DNA of 64,000 bases from an uncultured Alphaproteobacteria bacterium (GCA_900079695.1 LT599022.1:3785319-3849318), one strand, 5' to 3'; counted from the first letter of the stretch, positions 1 to 8,175 are shown. A program made the numbers and translations. The notes: generated from the sequence alone by a model not told the origin.

Positions 1-834
1 AGCGACGCGGCGCTGGCGGTCGCGGCGTCGGTGTTTCTCGCCATCGCCGCCCTCTACGCCGCCAAGGCGGCGGTCCACCCCGAGGCGGTCGCGGCGGAGT
101 TCGCGCACCCGATCCGCTCCAACTTCTTTCCGGCGTTCAGCATCAGCCTGCTGCTGCTGTCGCGCGCGGCGCTGCCGTTGTGGCGCGACGCGGCGCTGGC
201 GGCCTGGGCGGCGGGCGCGGCGATCCACCTCGGCTTCACGGTGCTGCTGCTGCGCCGCTGGATCGTCCGCAACCACGATATCCACCACTCCAACCCGGCG
301 TGGTTCATTCCGGTGGTCGGCAACATTCTGGTGCCGCTCACCGGCGCGCCGCTCGGCTTCACCGAAATCTCGTGGTTCTGCTTCTCGATCGGTCTCGGGT
401 TCTGGGTGGTGTTGTTCACCATCGTCTTCTATCGCATCGTCTTCCACGACCAGATGCCGGCGAAGTTCATGCCGACGCTGTTCATCCTGATCGCGCCGCC
501 CGCGATCGGCTTCATTTCGTACGAGGCGCTCACCGGCGCGATCGATCCGTTCGCGCGGGTGCTGTTCCACTTCGCCCTGTTTCTCGGGCTTCTGGTGCTG
601 TCGATGGCGCGGCAGTTCCTTGCGGTGCCGTTCGCGGTGTCGTGGTGGGCCTACACCTTCCCCCTCGATGCGCTCACCATCGCCGCGCTCGAATATCACG
701 AACGCACCGGGGCGGAGGGGCTGGCGCCGGTCTGCTGGATCGCCCTCGGTGCGACCACCGCGGTGGTGGTCCTGGTGTTCCTTCGCACCCTCGCGGCGCT
801 GATCGGCGGCAAGCTGTTCGTGGCGGAGGCGTAG
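1..834 (+). CDS. SLAC1/TehA-family (TDT) anion channel or transporter, 5' partial
   Basis: The frame is open from the first base of the window, so the N-terminus is missing. The visible 277 residues are strongly hydrophobic, with about eight predicted membrane spans. The family look comes from an HPxR-NFFPAF-type segment early on, then WFIPVVGNILVPLTG and a later run of paired helices, as in TehA/SLAC1 channels and C4-dicarboxylate/tellurite-resistance (TDT) carriers. TehA is about 330 residues, so roughly 50 residues probably lie upstream. These proteins conduct anions or export weak acids across the inner membrane; the substrate here cannot be read from sequence. The next gene starts about 150 nt downstream. 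Family assignment is fairly firm, function general. Confidence 0.75.
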   Translation, partial: SDAALAVAASVFLAIAALYAAKAAVHPEAVAAEFAHPIRSNFFPAFSISLLLLSRAALPLWRDAALAAWAAGAAIHLGFTVLLLRRWIVRNHDIHHSNPAWFIPVVGNILVPLTGAPLGFTEISWFCFSIGLGFWVVLFTIVFYRIVFHDQMPAKFMPTLFILIAPPAIGFISYEALTGAIDPFARVLFHFALFLGLLVLSMARQFLAVPFAVSWWAYTFPLDALTIAALEYHERTGAEGLAPVCWIALGATTAVVVLVFLRTLAALIGGKLFVAEA

Positions 835-982
835 CGCCCGACCGCGCGGCGCCGGGGCGTCGTGTCCTGCGGAGCGGGTGCGGTTTCCGCGCCTCGCCGC
901 CGTTCGGGCTGGAAACGCGTGGTGCGCTTGCGTTCCGAAGCCCGGGGTGGGAGGCTCGAACGTCCCGTCCGGAGATCCCGCC

Positions 983-1600
983 ATGCGTCTGCCGCTCGCC
1001 GCACTGTGTCTCGCCCTGTCGTTCGCGCCCGCCGCGGCGCAGACGGTGGAGGACGGCTTCGAGGCCTACGACGCGGGCGACTACGCAACCGCGAAGACCA
1101 TCCTCCTCCCCCTCGCCGAAGCGGGGGACGCCCGGGCGATGAACCGCATCGGCTACATGTACGATTTCGGCAAAGGCTTTCCCGAAGACCCGACTGCCGC
1201 CTGCGATTGGTACGAGAAGGCTGCCGAACTCGGATATGCACAGGCACAGAGCAATCTTGGGCTCTGCTTTCGTGACGGAACTGGCCGAAACAAAGATCTC
1301 GATACGGCGCTGCGATGGGAAGTCGAGGCTGCTACGAATGGCCACCGTGAGAGCCAGATGTCCCTGGTTGTGTTTTATAAGACACGAAATCTCGGAGAAG
1401 CTCAGAGATGGGCGCGCGCTTTGTATGCGACGAATACAACTGCCGGCAGAGTTTCGGCGTGGTATGCCCGTTTGTCTCCGGAAGGAGAGAGCGCGACGGT
1501 TTTTGACAAATGGTGTTTCACCATTTTGACCGTCGCTCTCAAGAGGCCGCTGAATGCGTGCGACCACGTATTTTCTCACCTCCCTAGTCCTTTCCCTTAG
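983..1600 (+). CDS. Secreted Sel1-repeat protein, copy A
   Basis: A 205-residue protein starting at the ATG at 983, chosen because GGAG sits 9 nt upstream and a signal peptide follows directly (basic start, hydrophobic stretch, AAAQ cleavage-like site near residue 20). The mature part has Sel1/TPR-like helical repeats, for example AMNRIGYMYDFGKGFPED and CDWYEKAAELGYAQAQSNLG, so it is probably a periplasmic protein-protein interaction scaffold. It is the first of two tandem paralogues: near-identical to copy B over the signal peptide and first repeats, only about half identical afterwards. Its 3' end faces a minus-strand gene fragment that it slightly overlaps. Sel1 proteins sometimes act as immunity proteins for secreted effectors; that role is inference from layout. 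Confidence 0.8.
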   Translation: MRLPLAALCLALSFAPAAAQTVEDGFEAYDAGDYATAKTILLPLAEAGDARAMNRIGYMYDFGKGFPEDPTAACDWYEKAAELGYAQAQSNLGLCFRDGTGRNKDLDTALRWEVEAATNGHRESQMSLVVFYKTRNLGEAQRWARALYATNTTAGRVSAWYARLSPEGESATVFDKWCFTILTVALKRPLNACDHVFSHLPSPFP

Positions 1601-1730
1601 AGAACCCACCGATCGCGGCTTCCGCGCCCTTGTCTGCGGCGGTTTGGGTGTAGCGGTCGGAGAGGAAGCGCCACCATCTGCGCCACGCCGACTCTTCGGT
1701 GTCTCCGACGATTTTCGCCGCCCGGCCTGC
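1584..1730 (-). pseudogene. Orphan C-terminal fragment of the 2444-3853 gene
   Basis: On the minus strand this stretch encodes about 45 residues (AAKIVGDTEESAWRRWWRF and onward to a GAEAAIGG end) that match the C-terminus of the full-length protein at 2444-3853 almost residue for residue, differing in the last few positions before the stop. Nothing matches the rest of that protein upstream; the similarity stops near 1730, where the second duplication unit begins. It has no start codon or ribosome-binding site of its own that is convincing. It is most simply a by-product of tandem duplication of the Sel1 gene plus the neighbour's 3' end. Confidence 0.75.
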
Positions 1731-1821
1731 ACCCGGCAGCGTTCCGGCCGGAAACTCTTCGTGTGCTTGCGTTCCGAAGCCTGGGGTGGGAGTCTCGAAC
1801 GTCCCGTCCGGAGATCCCACC

Positions 1822-2418
1822 ATGCGCCTGCCGCTCGCCGCTTTGTGCCTCGCCCTGTCGTTCGCGCCCGCCGCGGCGCAGACGGTAGAGGACGGCTTCG
1901 AGGCCTACGACGCGGGCGACTACGCAACCGCGAAGACCATCCTCCTCCCCCTCGCCGAAGCGGGGGACGCCCAGGCGATGAACCTCGTCGGCTACATGTA
2001 CGATCTCGGCAAAGGATTTCCAAAGGATGTGAGCATCGCCTGCGACTGGTATGAAAAATCTGCGCTTGAGGATTACGCAGGGGGGCAAAGCAATCTCAGC
2101 CTTTGCTTCCGTGAAGGAAGCGGAAGAAGCAAAGACCTTGAGGCGGCTCTGCGTTGGGAGATCAAAGCCGCAGAAAACGGACATCTTGAAAGCCAGATCA
2201 GTCTCATTCGCCACTATAAGGACCGTGATCTCGAAAAAACCAGGTACTGGGTCCGAAAAGCTCTTCTGTCAGGAACCACAATATCTCGGGTTGCTGCTTG
2301 GTACGCGCATGTCGAGCACGAAGGGCCGTCGGCGTCTCTTCTTGATAAGGCATGTATCGTTGTCGTAAATGGCATCCTCCGGCGGCCTTGGCGTGCATGC
2401 GATGATGTTCTGAGGTAA
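1822..2418 (+). CDS. Secreted Sel1-repeat protein, copy B
   Basis: A 198-residue protein starting at ATG 1822, with the same GGAG-ATCCCACC spacing as copy A and the same signal peptide. Residues 1 to about 70 are almost identical to copy A. From about residue 72 the sequences diverge to roughly half identity, although the Sel1 framework (CDWYEKSA, SNLSLCFREGSGRSKDL) is kept. The C-terminal half uses more AT-rich codons than its surroundings, as in copy A. It ends 25 nt before the stop of the convergent gene at 2444-3853. Likely exported and periplasmic. A partner or immunity role toward the convergent gene's product is inference. Confidence 0.8.
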   Translation: MRLPLAALCLALSFAPAAAQTVEDGFEAYDAGDYATAKTILLPLAEAGDAQAMNLVGYMYDLGKGFPKDVSIACDWYEKSALEDYAGGQSNLSLCFREGSGRSKDLEAALRWEIKAAENGHLESQISLIRHYKDRDLEKTRYWVRKALLSGTTISRVAAWYAHVEHEGPSASLLDKACIVVVNGILRRPWRACDDVLR

Positions 2419-2443
2419 GATTTTCCGGAATGATCGGGAGAGG

Positions 2444-3853
2444 TTATTTGGGGGTACGGGGCTTCGTGGCAAGCGTTCCGCCGATCGCGGCTTCCGCGCC
2501 CTTGTCTGCGACGGCCTGGGTGTAGCGGTCGGAGAGGAAGCGCCACCATCTGCGCCACGCCGACTCTTCGGTGTTTCCGACGATTTTCGCCGTCCGGCCG
2601 CGGCCGACGCCCGGTACCATGTTGGCCGCCCCGCGGAGTACGGCGGCTTCGCGCTGGGCGGCGGCGTCGCCACCCTCGCGCGCCGCCTGGAGCGCACCCC
2701 GGCCCGCGCCGCGTACGCCGCCGACGATGGCACCGGCGCCATAAGGCAGGAGCGAGGTTCCGAGGTCGAGCCCGGCATCGACGGTGCCGTCGGTGACCTT
2801 CACCCAGCGGGAGTTGCGGTAGCCTTCGGGGATGTCGGCGCGCATGTCGCCGTCGTAGGCGGTGGCGTCGACGGTTTCGCCGGAGATCACGTTCAGTCCG
2901 GCCCGGCCCTCGTAATAGGCCCGCTTCATCGCGCCCCAGGCGGCCTGATCGAGGTACCGCAAGCCGCCGACGTTCATGCCCGCTTCGTAGGCTTTCTGGC
3001 GCGCCGCCTCGGTGTCGCCGCTTCCGAGAGTCTGGCGGTAGACATCATGTAGAATCGCCGTTTCGAATGGCAGAAGGCGGCGTTTTTCCTCGGGCAGCGC
3101 GTCGATCCGCGCCATTCCGGCGAAGAAATCCTCCGCCTTGCCGGTTTCGAGGGAGGGGTGGATCTCCCTAGCCCACGCTTCGACTTGCGGCCGGAACTCC
3201 TCAGCCTGGGCGAAATACGCGCGGATCTTCGCGCTCTCCGCCTCCGGCGGGAGGGCGGCGTCGGCTCCGTCGGTATAGTCGGAGAGGTCGAGCTTGCGGG
3301 TTCCGGCGGTGCCGTGGCGGGCGGCCTGGCGGCGGCGCAACGCGCCCTTGGGGTCGTAAGGGGCGATCGCGTCGGGCGTCACCGCCGCCACCGGCCGCAG
3401 CATCGCGCCCGCCGCGTCTCGCCGGACCGGCCCGGGATAGGCTTTTTCGTATTGCCGCGTCACGTGGTCGCGCAGGCCCGGATCGCCGGGATAGCGCGGC
3501 GTCTCCTGCAGCGAGCGGAGGGCGCGCTCGGTGGTGTCGCCCTTGGGGACCACCGGGGTGTCGGCGTCGGTGGCGCCGACGCGGGCGAGCGCGACGCCCA
3601 GGGCGGCCTCGGTCGGGCCGCCGGGGTTCATCAGACCGTCCACGTCGAGGCCGTTGTCCGTCTGGAAGTCGCGCAGGTCGTCGAGCAGCGCCGCCGGATC
3701 GTCGCCCGTGCCTTTGCGGCGATAGCCGAGGTGGTCGAGGGCGCCGCGCGTGCGCGCGCCGTCGTCGGGATCGAGGGGCGCATCGCCCCCCACCGGCGCG
3801 CGCACGCCGAAGGCGGGAAGGTTCCAACCGGAAAACGCATCGGACAGCGGCAT
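2444..3853 (-). CDS. Peptidoglycan-binding-like protein, unknown function (possible effector)
   Basis: A 469-residue protein not assignable to a characterised family. The N-terminal part (about residues 35-90) resembles a peptidoglycan-binding type 1 fold: LGYRRKGTGDDP, LRDFQTDNGLDVDG and a following TEAALG. The middle (about 90-350) is charged and mostly helical. Residues about 360-420 include a Gly/Ala-rich, mildly hydrophobic stretch (LGTSLLPYGAGAIVGGVRG) that could insert in or pack against a membrane. No signal peptide is evident. Its C-terminus is duplicated as an orphan fragment at 1584-1730, and each copy faces a Sel1-repeat gene. A cell-wall-targeting domain facing duplicated Sel1 genes resembles some type VI effector-immunity loci, but no secretion gene is nearby; the role is unproven. 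Confidence 0.6.
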   Translation of the reverse strand: MPLSDAFSGWNLPAFGVRAPVGGDAPLDPDDGARTRGALDHLGYRRKGTGDDPAALLDDLRDFQTDNGLDVDGLMNPGGPTEAALGVALARVGATDADTPVVPKGDTTERALRSLQETPRYPGDPGLRDHVTRQYEKAYPGPVRRDAAGAMLRPVAAVTPDAIAPYDPKGALRRRQAARHGTAGTRKLDLSDYTDGADAALPPEAESAKIRAYFAQAEEFRPQVEAWAREIHPSLETGKAEDFFAGMARIDALPEEKRRLLPFETAILHDVYRQTLGSGDTEAARQKAYEAGMNVGGLRYLDQAAWGAMKRAYYEGRAGLNVISGETVDATAYDGDMRADIPEGYRNSRWVKVTDGTVDAGLDLGTSLLPYGAGAIVGGVRGAGRGALQAAREGGDAAAQREAAVLRGAANMVPGVGRGRTAKIVGNTEESAWRRWWRFLSDRYTQAVADKGAEAAIGGTLATKPRTPK

Positions 3854-3872
3854 GACGAGGCTCCAGAAATGA

Positions 3873-3910
3873 CGATATTCGGTATATATACCCTATAATA
3901 TCGAATATCG
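3873..3910. promoter_or_regulatory. AT-rich palindromic promoter/operator region for the 2444-3853 gene
   Basis: A perfect 9-bp inverted repeat, CGATATTCG at 3873-3881 and CGAATATCG at 3902-3910, encloses the self-complementary GTATATATAC at 3882-3891. It lies 19 nt upstream of the start codon at 3853 in an otherwise very GC-rich region, so it is the likely promoter and probably a repressor site. Confidence 0.5.
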
Positions 3911-3956
3911 TTAATAAAAACTTACGGCCCTCAGGAACCCGCGGGCCGGCCGCAGG

Positions 3957-5204
3957 TCAGCCGCGCAGCGCCTCGGCGAGCACGTCGACGCCCGCGAGGA
4001 AGTCGGCGAGGTCCATCGCTTCGTCGGGGTTGTGGGAGCCGTTGGCGTTGCGCACGAACAGCATCGCCGCGGGAATGCCGGCGTTGGCGAACACCGCGGC
4101 GTCGTGCCCCGCGCCCGAGGGGATGGTCTCGAACGGCAGGCCGAGGCGGGTCGCGGCGGCGGCGAAGCGGCCGGTCCAGCCCGCGTCCATCTCCGCCGGA
4201 GCGGTGTCGATGCGGTCGTCGAAGACGAAGCGCACGCCGCGCGACCGCTCGATCGCCCGGCACTCCTCGCGGGTGAGGTCGTAGAAGCGTTCCATCGTCG
4301 CAGCGTCCTGGCTGCGGATCTCGAACGAGAACCGCGCCTCGCCGGGAATTACCGAAACCGCGTGGCTCTCCGGCGCGGTGGTGAGAATGCCCGCGGTCAT
4401 CACCAGGTCCATGCCCATTTGCAGCAGCACCCGCCAGTGCTCGTCCATCCGCGAGAGCAGTTCCGCCACCGCCAGCACCGCGTCCTTGCGCAGCCAGCGC
4501 GGCACCGCGCCCGAGTGCCCGGCCTCGCCGACGCAGCGGACGAGGTTGTGGCGGAGGTTGCCGCGGATACCGGTGACGGCGGTGACCGGCCAGCCGCGCG
4601 CCACCATCACCGGCCCCTGTTCGATGTGGAGTTCGAGGTAGGCGGCGAGTTCGCCGGGGCGCACCAGCGGCCGTCCCGCGCGGATCTGCTCCACCGGAAT
4701 GCCGTTCATCGCCATCGCGCCGCCGAGGGTGCAGTGGCCGTCGCGGTGGCGCAGCGCCAGGGCGCTTTCGCCGAGCTTGCCGACCAGCGCCAGCGAGCCG
4801 AGGTAGGCCTTGCCGAACCATGCGCTTTCCTCGCCGCGCAGCGCCAGCACGCGCAGGGGCGGGGCGTCCTCCGGCCGGTCGCGGAAGCGCGCCGTCGCCA
4901 GCATTCCGGCGACCACCCCCGCGAGGCCGTCGTAGTTGCCGCCGTGCGGCACCGAATCGAGGTGCGAGCCGATCGCCACCGGCGGCGCGGTGCGGGCGTC
5001 GCCGGGCAGGCGCATCCAGAGATTGCGGTAGGCGTCTTCCTCGGCGGCGAGGCCGAGTTCGGCGGCGAATCCGGCGATCTTCGCCATCGCATCGTTCTCG
5101 CCGCGGCCGAACGCCTCGCGCGTCACGCCCGGCGGGTCGGCGGACAGATCGGCGATCTCGGCGAAGATCCGCTCCGCCAGACGGGTTCGGGAGTCGTGCG
5201 TCAT
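3957..5204 (-). CDS. M20-family Zn-dependent amidohydrolase (allantoate/N-carbamoyl-amino-acid hydrolase type)
   Basis: A 415-residue enzyme starting at the ATG at 5204, which overlaps the pyrE stop by 4 nt (ATGA), indicating translational coupling. The frame stays open farther upstream but that part is antisense-like and inside pyrE. M20 metal and catalytic motifs are present: SHLDSVPHGGNYDG (about residue 85), RGEESAWFG (about 125) and HIEQGPVM (about 195), the last being typical of the allantoate amidohydrolase, beta-ureidopropionase and L-carbamoylase subgroup. Near the C-terminus GAGHDAA carries another likely metal ligand. The family cleaves N-carbamoyl groups, releasing ammonia and carbon dioxide. 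Linkage to pyrE hints at pyrimidine-derived ureides such as N-carbamoyl-beta-alanine; the exact substrate is unresolved. Confidence 0.8.
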   Translation of the reverse strand: MTHDSRTRLAERIFAEIADLSADPPGVTREAFGRGENDAMAKIAGFAAELGLAAEEDAYRNLWMRLPGDARTAPPVAIGSHLDSVPHGGNYDGLAGVVAGMLATARFRDRPEDAPPLRVLALRGEESAWFGKAYLGSLALVGKLGESALALRHRDGHCTLGGAMAMNGIPVEQIRAGRPLVRPGELAAYLELHIEQGPVMVARGWPVTAVTGIRGNLRHNLVRCVGEAGHSGAVPRWLRKDAVLAVAELLSRMDEHWRVLLQMGMDLVMTAGILTTAPESHAVSVIPGEARFSFEIRSQDAATMERFYDLTREECRAIERSRGVRFVFDDRIDTAPAEMDAGWTGRFAAAATRLGLPFETIPSGAGHDAAVFANAGIPAAMLFVRNANGSHNPDEAMDLADFLAGVDVLAEALRG

Positions 5205-5872
5205 GCGCCGACGCCCCCGTGCTCGATCGACCAGCGCACCGGGTCGGCGTCGAAGGCGGCGAGCATCTCCTCCTGCGCCGCCGACAGGCGGCCCCGGGCG
5301 GCGAGCGCGGCGTGGAGGTCGGCCCAGTTGGTGAGGGCGTGGAGCGCCAGCCCCTGCGCCGCGAAGCGGTCGCCGGTTTCGGGGTAGAGGTCGAATTCCA
5401 GGAACACCAGCACGTCCTCCACCCGCGCGCCGGTCTGGCGCAGCGCGGTGGCCGCGGCGATCTTCGACAGCCCGTCGGTGGTCACGTCGTCGACCAGCAG
5501 CGCGCGGGCGGCCTGCGGCAGGCGACCCTCCACCTGCGCGCGGCTGCCCCAGCCGATCGGCCGCTTGCGCAGGTAGGAGAGGGGGAGGCCGAGGCGCTCG
5601 GCGAGCCACGCGGCGAAGGCGATGCCGGAATTTTCGACGCCGACGACGACGTTGAACGCCTGCCGTTGCGCCAGTTCGCGCAGTTCGCGGGCGGCGAGGT
5701 TCATCGCTTCGGTGCGCGCGGCGACGTCGGACATCAGCACCCGCGCGTCGACGTAGACCGGGCTCGCCCAGCCGGAAGTGTAGAAGAACGGCTGCTCGGC
5801 GGCGACGTGGACCGCGCCGAGACCGGCGAGAATTTCGGCGAGGCGCGCCGAGGCGGACGCGGAGACGATCAT
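5201..5872 (-). CDS. pyrE: Orotate phosphoribosyltransferase
   Basis: A 223-residue type I phosphoribosyltransferase that would join orotate and PRPP to form OMP in de novo pyrimidine synthesis, in the cytosol. The PRPP-binding loop ALLVDDVTTDGLSK (about residues 125-138) is present, in the variant form without the classical TTG that is common in alphaproteobacterial PyrE. The region with FYTSGWASPVYVDAR near the N-terminus and YLRKRPIGWG-Q-EG in the middle are also PyrE-like. It is the first gene of a two-gene operon with the M20 amidohydrolase. A specialised OPRT-like paralogue is possible, since other pyr genes are not visible. Confidence 0.82.
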   Translation of the reverse strand: MIVSASASARLAEILAGLGAVHVAAEQPFFYTSGWASPVYVDARVLMSDVAARTEAMNLAARELRELAQRQAFNVVVGVENSGIAFAAWLAERLGLPLSYLRKRPIGWGSRAQVEGRLPQAARALLVDDVTTDGLSKIAAATALRQTGARVEDVLVFLEFDLYPETGDRFAAQGLALHALTNWADLHAALAARGRLSAAQEEMLAAFDADPVRWSIEHGGVGA

Positions 5873-6000
5873 CGCGGGCTCCCGATCGAGGAAACCCTCA
5901 ATCTAGGCAGTCGCTTCGCCGCGGAAAAGCGGGATCGCGCGGAACGGATCGTTTTCCGCCCTCGCGCGTTGTGGGGAGGAAAAACCGGAGGCCGACATCC

Positions 6001-8175
6001 ATGCACGGCATGTTCTTTCGCCGCCCCGCGCCGGAGGCGCACGGCATCCTGCGCCCCGGGCGCAACGTCTGGCGCGTCGCCCGGGCGCGCCGCGCCGCGA
6101 TGCTGGTCGACGCGGCGCCCTATTTCGGCGCGCTGCGCGCGGCGATGCGCGAGGCGCGTCATACCATCCACATCGTCGGCTGGGATCTCGACGGCGAGAC
6201 CCCATTCACCGGGCCGGAGGGTGCGACCGACGGCCTGCCGGAGAAGCTCGGGCCGTTCCTCGCCGCCCTGGTGGCCCGTCGCCCCGGGCTCAAGGTGCGG
6301 CTGCTGCTGTGGGATCATGCGCTGTTCTACGTCTTCGGCCGGGACCTGATGCCCAACTACGCCTGCCTGTGGGACGCGCCGCGCGGCATCGAGATCTGTC
6401 TCGACGACGTGCTGCCGCTCGGTGCGTGCCATCACCAGAAGATCGTGGTGGTGGACGAGCGGGTGGCCTTCTGCGGCGGCATCGACCTCACCCGGCGGCG
6501 CTGGGACACCCCCGAGCACCGCCCCGCCGACCCGCGCCGCGTCGACCCCTCGGGGGAGCCCTACGCGCCGTTCCACGACGTGCAGATGCTGGTGGACGGC
6601 GACGCCGCGCGCGACCTCGGCGAACTGGTGCGGCGCCGCTGGAACCGCTCGGCCTGCGACCGGATTCCCCCCCGCGCGCGCGAACGGGTGGCCGCCGCGC
6701 CGGGGCCGGACCCGTGGCCCGCGCACGTCGCGCCGGAGTTCGCCGACATTCCGGTGGGGATCGCCCGCACCCAGCCGCGCTTCGGCCGCGAGCCGCGCGT
6801 CGCCGAGGTCGAGGCGCTCTACCTCGACATGCTCGACGCCGCCCGGCGGCACGTCTACGTCGAGAACCAGTATCTCACCGCACCGGCCTTCGGCGCGCGT
6901 CTGGCGGAGCGGCTCAACCGCTCGCCCGCGCTGCAGGCTGCGTTCGTCACCCCCGCCCATTATGAGGGCTGGCTGCTGCGCGCCACCATGGCGGGCGGCC
7001 GCGCCAAGTTCATGGACGCGCTCGCCGCGGCGGGCTGCGGCGACTGCGTGCGCCTGCTGGCCCCGGAATCCGGCCCGGCGGAGGCCCCGGCGCAGGTGAT
7101 GGTGCATGCCAAGCTGATGATCGTCGACGACACCCTCCTGCGGGTCGGGTCGTCGAACGTCTGCAACCGGTCGATGGGGCTCGATACCGAGTGCGATCTC
7201 GTGCTCGCCGCCGAGAACGAGCGGCATCGCGCGGCGATCCGCCGCGCGCACGCGCGCCTGCTCGGCGAGCACGCCGGATGCGGCGCGGCGGCGGCGCTCG
7301 CCGCCCTCGAAGGCACGCCCGATCTGTTTTCCGCCCTCGACGCGCTCGCCGACCCGGTGTCGTCCCGCCGCCTGGTGCCGGTGAGCGACGAGGATGTCCG
7401 CGACGATGCCGAGTTCCTTCCCTTCGATGCCCTCGCCGATCCGCCCGAGGCGCTGATCGACGAGGGGCCGGATGCGGCGCGGCGGCCGTTCCGGCCGTTG
7501 CCGACGGTCGCCAAGGTCGCTTCGGTGGTGCTGGCGTTCGTCGCGCTCGCGGCGCTGTGGCAGACCTCCGCCCTCGCCGAGCCCGCCGAGGTGCTGAGCG
7601 CGCTCGATGCCGCGGCGCGCCACCCCTGGACCGCCGCCGCCGCGGTCGGCCTGTTCGTTGCCGGGGGGCTCGCGGCGCTGCCGCTGATGCTGATGCTGAT
7701 CGTCACCCTCGCGGTGTTCGGGGTGTGGCCGGGGGCGGCGCTCGCGGCCCTCGGCGCGCTCGCGAGCTCGGTCGCCACCTATCTCGTCGGCCGGGGTCTC
7801 GGCGCCGGATTGCTGCGCCGCACCTTCGGGCCGTGGCTCAACCGCATCCGCCGCCACCTGCCGCAGGACGGCGTGTTCGACCTCGCGGCGATCCGGATGG
7901 CGCCGATCGCGCCGTTCTTTCTCGTCAATCTCGTCGCCGGAGCGACCGGCGTGCGGTTCGGCGCCTATCTCCTCGGCAGCCTGATCGGCGTCGTGCCCGA
8001 CGTGTTGCTGATCGCGGCGCTGGCGCACCTCGCGCGCGCCGCGCTCGCCGATCCGGGGCCGGGGGCGGCGCTCGAACTCGTCGCGGGAGTGACGGCGTGG
8101 GCGCTGCTGTCGGTGGCGTTGTCGGTGGTGGTGGTGCGGCGGTGGCGCGCCGCCGCGCCGCCGCAGCCCGAGTGA
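6001..8175 (+). CDS. Phospholipase D-like protein fused to a VTT/SNARE-associated membrane domain
   Basis: A 724-residue two-part protein. The N-terminal half has two phospholipase D HKD motifs, HHQKIVVVD near residue 143 and HAKLMIVDD near residue 368, each followed by the usual G/S-N residues, so it is probably an active phosphodiesterase or transphosphatidylase of the cardiolipin synthase/PLD class. Residues about 500-720 hold five or six membrane spans of the VTT (TVP38/TMEM64/DedA-like) family, with FGVWPGAALAALGAL and LVNLVAGATGVRFGAYLLG. The start is ATG 6001, with GGAGG 8 nt upstream, rather than the GTG at 5971. The fusion suggests lipid remodelling at the inner membrane; the lipid substrate is not readable. 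Confidence 0.88.
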   Translation: MHGMFFRRPAPEAHGILRPGRNVWRVARARRAAMLVDAAPYFGALRAAMREARHTIHIVGWDLDGETPFTGPEGATDGLPEKLGPFLAALVARRPGLKVRLLLWDHALFYVFGRDLMPNYACLWDAPRGIEICLDDVLPLGACHHQKIVVVDERVAFCGGIDLTRRRWDTPEHRPADPRRVDPSGEPYAPFHDVQMLVDGDAARDLGELVRRRWNRSACDRIPPRARERVAAAPGPDPWPAHVAPEFADIPVGIARTQPRFGREPRVAEVEALYLDMLDAARRHVYVENQYLTAPAFGARLAERLNRSPALQAAFVTPAHYEGWLLRATMAGGRAKFMDALAAAGCGDCVRLLAPESGPAEAPAQVMVHAKLMIVDDTLLRVGSSNVCNRSMGLDTECDLVLAAENERHRAAIRRAHARLLGEHAGCGAAAALAALEGTPDLFSALDALADPVSSRRLVPVSDEDVRDDAEFLPFDALADPPEALIDEGPDAARRPFRPLPTVAKVASVVLAFVALAALWQTSALAEPAEVLSALDAAARHPWTAAAAVGLFVAGGLAALPLMLMLIVTLAVFGVWPGAALAALGALASSVATYLVGRGLGAGLLRRTFGPWLNRIRRHLPQDGVFDLAAIRMAPIAPFFLVNLVAGATGVRFGAYLLGSLIGVVPDVLLIAALAHLARAALADPGPGAALELVAGVTAWALLSVALSVVVVRRWRAAAPPQPE

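Larger units (their letters stand above)
902..2600. repeat. Imperfect tandem duplication (units about 902-1730 and 1741-2600)
   Basis: Two head-to-tail units of about 830-860 nt each carry a short leader, a Sel1-repeat gene on the plus strand and the 3' end of a minus-strand gene. The leaders and first roughly 330 nt are nearly identical (around 902-1210 and 1741-2035), and so are the last roughly 120 nt (around 1607-1730 and 2475-2600). The middle parts (about 1214-1580 and 2036-2450) have diverged strongly and are visibly more AT-rich. Only the second unit runs into the full-length minus-strand gene. Confidence 0.85.

Noticed and set aside
3957-5609. 550-codon form of the M20 amidohydrolase
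   Set aside because: The first 135 codons lie inside pyrE in another frame and are low-complexity; the ATG at 5204 overlapping the pyrE stop gives the normal family length.
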